64,000 bases of DNA from positions 26,187 through 90,186 of the forward strand of contig CAVXIC010000022.1 in assembly GCA_963761755.1 (NCBI GenBank). Direction: 5' to 3'. The notes under the pieces are model-generated. The model did not search any database, was not told the DNA's origin, and was given only the letters and a program-made list of their open reading frames with translations. This document shows positions 61,520-64,000 of this stretch, piece after piece (the first letter of the stretch is position 1; the number at the start of each line of letters is the position of its first letter). The translations under genes were made by a program, and so were the position numbers. This stretch comes from CAJXVA01 sp963761755 (GTDB lineage: Bacteria > Myxococcota_A > Polyangia > Nannocystales > Nannocystaceae).

Positions 61520-63478
61520 ATGGACGACGCGACTCGGGTCCGCCTGCTGTCCCGAGTGGGGCGGATCCAAGGCGTCGCCTACCTCGAGCTTCCGGTTCCC
61601 TTGGGTCCCGTGGACCTCTCGGAGGACGTGCGATCCTTGTTGGGCTTGGACTTCGGGCAGCCGCGCGACTTCGCCGACTACCTGCGCGAGACGATCGTGC
61701 CCGAGGACCGCGACGCGGTGGACCGCTGCGTTCGGCACACCGTCTCCGAGGGCGCGGGCTTCGACCTCCGCTTTCGAATCCGGATCGACGCCGGGGAGCG
61801 GCTGTTGCATGCGGTGGGGGAGCCGGAGGTCGACGAGGTGGGCACGGTTTGCCAGATCCACGCGGTCGTCGTCGACGTCACGCCTCAACACGCCGAGGAG
61901 GAAGCGGAGCGACGCAGGCTGCTCGCGCGATTCGTGCAGAACATCCTCGGCGCGGTTCCGGCGGCGCTGTTCGTCCTCGACGAAGAGGGGCGCATCGAGT
62001 TCGTCAACGACAAGGTCCCGCTGGAGATGCGGGAGGGCGGGTTGGTGGGGAAGACGCTCGACGCGTTGGGCGGCGGGGGCGAGCACGGCCCGAGGATCCT
62101 CGAAGCCGCGCGACGACTCGGCCGCGGCCCTGCCGATGCCCACGAGATGTGGGAGACGGAGCTCACGTACGCCGAGCAGGATCGGGTGCTGCAGTTCTTC
62201 GTGGCGCCGCTGCCCGCCGCGTTGGCCGTGGTGGGGCGTCCCGCCGTGCTGCTCGCGATCACCGATCTCACCGAACAGCATCAGGCGCGGGCGGTGCTCG
62301 AGAGTCACGCCGAGCAGCTCGAGGCGAAGGTGCAGGCCCGAACCGAAGAGCTTCAGGCCCGCGCGCGCCAGCAAGAGGCCCTCGCGCAGCTGGGCGCGCT
62401 GGCGCTCCGCTCCGGCTTCGAGACCGTGTCTCGCGCGGCGCTGGCGATGCTTCGCGACGCGGTGGGGCTGGAGGCGGCAAGCATCGTGGTCGCGCTGCGG
62501 CACACCCACGTCGCCCTGCAGCTGTCGACGCATACCCCCGCGGGGCTGGAGGTCCCGCTGTCGGTCATCGACGAGCTCGAGGCGGCCACGGGCGCGGTGC
62601 CCCGACCCAGGCCCTTGCACTCCAACCGCCCGCTGCTGCGATCGTTCCCGCTGCGCGTGGATCAGGAGACCTATGGCGCGCTGTGCCTGCACCTGGACAG
62701 CACCGACGATCTCGACGAGCACCAGCGGCTGCTGGTGGTCTCGGTTGCCCACGTGGTCGCCGAAGTGCTCGCGCGCGAGCAGACCGTCCTCCAACTTCGA
62801 CACGCCGACCGCCTGTCGTCGGTGGGGCGGCTCACCGCAGGCATCGCCCACCAGCTGGGGACCCCGCTCAACGCCATCAGCGCGCACGCGAGCCTCATCG
62901 CTCGCGGACGCGTGGACGGGGAAGACGTGGTGGCCAGCGCCCGGGCGATCCAGGAGCAGGTCGAGCGCGTCAGCGAGCAGGTCCGGGCGGTGCTCGACTA
63001 CGCCCGGGCCGGCCAGCTCTCCACCCAGCGGGTCGACGTCCGCGCTGTGGCGCGCAGCACCGTTCGGGTGCTGGAGCCGCTCGCCGCGAGCCGGCGCGTC
63101 GCGCTGGAGCTGGAGCTGGACGAACAGCCCTGCTGGAGCTCCGTGCCCAGCCAATCGCTGCAGCAGATCATCACCAACCTGATCGACAACGGCATGGACG
63201 CGCAGCCCGGCCGCGGCGTGGTTCGCATCAAGGTCACGCAGGATGACGACGCCGTTTGGATCCGGGTTGAGGACGACGGGGAGGGCATCGCGCAGGAGGT
63301 CCGCGGGCACATCTTCGATTCGTTCTTCACCACCAAGCCGGCGGGAAAGGGCACCGGGTTGGGGCTTCCGGTCGTGCGCGGGCTGGTCGTCGAAGCCCGC
63401 GGAACGCTCTCTTTCGCCTCCACCGTGGGGTCGGGCACCACGTTCACGGTCCGCCTGCCCAGCGCACGATCGGAGTGA
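61520..63478 (+). CDS. PAS/GAF sensor histidine kinase
   Basis: ATG 61520 gives 652 residues, soluble. Domains in order: PAS-like segments at about 20-120 and 140-255, a coiled coil (VLESHAEQLEAKVQARTEEL), a GAF-like domain at about 285-415, and the transmitter. The HisKA H-box is RLTAGIAHQLGTPLNAIS with phosphorylated His444. The ATPase has the N-box LQQIITNLIDNGMDA, the G1 box VEDDGEGIAQEV, and G2 GKGTGLGLPVVRGLVVEARG. It autophosphorylates and passes phosphate to the response regulator whose ATG follows the stop directly. No membrane segment is seen, so it senses a cytoplasmic signal. Confidence 0.93.
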   Translation: MDDATRVRLLSRVGRIQGVAYLELPVPLGPVDLSEDVRSLLGLDFGQPRDFADYLRETIVPEDRDAVDRCVRHTVSEGAGFDLRFRIRIDAGERLLHAVGEPEVDEVGTVCQIHAVVVDVTPQHAEEEAERRRLLARFVQNILGAVPAALFVLDEEGRIEFVNDKVPLEMREGGLVGKTLDALGGGGEHGPRILEAARRLGRGPADAHEMWETELTYAEQDRVLQFFVAPLPAALAVVGRPAVLLAITDLTEQHQARAVLESHAEQLEAKVQARTEELQARARQQEALAQLGALALRSGFETVSRAALAMLRDAVGLEAASIVVALRHTHVALQLSTHTPAGLEVPLSVIDELEAATGAVPRPRPLHSNRPLLRSFPLRVDQETYGALCLHLDSTDDLDEHQRLLVVSVAHVVAEVLAREQTVLQLRHADRLSSVGRLTAGIAHQLGTPLNAISAHASLIARGRVDGEDVVASARAIQEQVERVSEQVRAVLDYARAGQLSTQRVDVRAVARSTVRVLEPLAASRRVALELELDEQPCWSSVPSQSLQQIITNLIDNGMDAQPGRGVVRIKVTQDDDAVWIRVEDDGEGIAQEVRGHIFDSFFTTKPAGKGTGLGLPVVRGLVVEARGTLSFASTVGSGTTFTVRLPSARSE

Positions 63479-64000
63479 ATGGTGCATCATTCAGCGGTGC
63501 GGGGCCGAATCCTTCTCGTCGAAGACGACGGCGTCCTCGCCGGAGCGCTGGCGGTGGGGCTTCGGGCCGAGGGCTTCGAGGTGACCACCGCGGCGTCGGC
63601 CGAGGGCGCGCTGCAGGTGCTCAATGAAGAGTCGTTCGACGTCGTCGTCTCGGACCTGCACCTCGGGGGCATGAACGGACTCGAGCTGTGTGCGCACATG
63701 GCCGAGCGCGTGCCGGGCACGCCGCTGATCGTGATGACCGGATTTGGCAGCTTCGAGACCGCGGTGCAGGCCGTGCGGGCCGGCGCCTATGACTTCCTCT
63801 CCAAGCCCGTCGATGTCGATGTGCTCACCATCTCGGTCGAGCGCGCACTGGAGCGAAGCCGTCTGATTCAAGAGGTCCGCGTGCTCCGGGATCGCGTCGA
63901 CCAGCGGCGGGGATTCGCGGGCATCCTCGGCGACAGCCCGGCGATGCAGCGGATCTACGATTTCCTCGAGCGCGCCGCACCCTCGGACGCCACGGTGTTG
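63479..64000 (+). CDS. NtrC-type response regulator, cut by the window end
   Basis: ATG 63479 directly follows the kinase stop (TGA then ATG). The visible 174 residues hold a CheY-like receiver: RILLVEDDGVLAGALAVGLR, phosphorylated Asp59 in VVVSDLHLGGM, TPLIVMTGFGSF and Lys109 in FLSKPVDVDVL. A linker helix and the start of an AAA+ sigma-54 activation domain (GFAGILGDSPAMQRIYDFLE) follow, so the full protein is likely a sigma-54-dependent activator. It pairs with the upstream histidine kinase. The central and DNA-binding domains lie outside the window. Confidence 0.92.
   Translation, partial: MVHHSAVRGRILLVEDDGVLAGALAVGLRAEGFEVTTAASAEGALQVLNEESFDVVVSDLHLGGMNGLELCAHMAERVPGTPLIVMTGFGSFETAVQAVRAGAYDFLSKPVDVDVLTISVERALERSRLIQEVRVLRDRVDQRRGFAGILGDSPAMQRIYDFLERAAPSDATVL

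Noticed and set aside
61409..63490. Long minus-strand frame opposite the histidine kinase
   Set aside because: All histidine kinase boxes are in the plus frame; composition of the other is shadow-like.

Overview
The window is GC-rich throughout and reads like a delta-proteobacterium-derived Myxococcota chromosome, most likely of the Nannocystis/Enhygromyxa/Plesiocystis kind. This is inferred from the gene content: many lipoproteins whose lipobox is followed by a Ser/Thr/Gly/Asp-rich linker, a Myxococcus-type Cys-rich repeat, a MYXO-CTERM-like tail, an AgmX/PglI C-terminal domain, Ser/Thr kinases fused to zinc-finger and TPR parts, an MglA-like GTPase, and several ECF-type or Myxococcales-type sigma factors. 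No rRNA, CRISPR array, plasmid or phage block was seen. The only clear mobile element is a RAYT-type (Y1 HUH) transposase unit at about 41.35-42.62 kb.

Layout. 0-4.7 kb: small membrane and secreted proteins, an XRE regulator, an OmpA-like lipoprotein, an EAL phosphodiesterase and a DUF1059 protein. 4.8-8.3 kb: one giant VIT/VWA/AgmX/TPR lipoprotein. 8.7-12.6 kb: a small Rho-N-like protein, hypothetical membrane and secreted proteins (one frameshifted) and a truncated lipoprotein. 12.6-14.7 kb: uvrB. 14.9-18.5 kb: an unusual single polypeptide joining an ECF sigma factor, a membrane helix, many carboxypeptidase-regulatory-like repeats and a PDZ-like end. 19.0-22.5 kb: a broken Ser/Thr kinase-TPR gene, divergent from a Myxococcales-family sigma factor. 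23-27.5 kb: two beta-propeller lipoproteins. 27.7-32.2 kb: hemerythrin, a four-helix membrane protein, a PAS protein, a short lipoprotein and a Ca2+-dependent PLC-like lipoprotein. 32.3-35.4 kb: an intact zinc-finger/kinase/TPR protein. 35.6-41.3 kb: lipoproteins, a divergent LysR/MBL-fold pair and a 2,4-dienoyl-CoA-reductase-like SDR. 41.3-42.6 kb: the RAYT element. 42.6-45.7 kb: a DUF1349-like lipoprotein and a di-heme oxidoreductase lipoprotein. 45.9-49.7 kb: a tightly overlapping operon of ECF sigma, FecR-like protein, barrel-like protein and thaumatin-like lipoprotein. 49.7-54 kb: a STAS-like protein, an MBL-like protein, a trypsin-like pseudoprotease and a membrane protein. 54.3-55.7 kb: an MglA-like GTPase fused to an unknown C-terminal region. 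55.8-61.4 kb: a tripartite RND efflux operon. 61.5-64.0 kb: a hybrid-free PAS/GAF histidine kinase and its NtrC-type response regulator, cut by the window end.

How the parts fit. The window is dominated by envelope and signalling functions: surface lipoproteins, transmembrane signalling through kinases and sigma factors, and export. The clear co-transcribed units are the efflux operon (ATGA overlaps at both junctions), the sigma-FecR-barrel-thaumatin operon (overlaps at all junctions), the histidine kinase/response regulator pair, and the small protein/PAS pair at 29.4-30.0 kb. The most unusual items are the membrane-tethered sigma factor, the sigma-linked thaumatin-like lipoprotein, the RAYT unit with near-perfect inverted ends, and the kinase gene broken by an internal tandem duplication.
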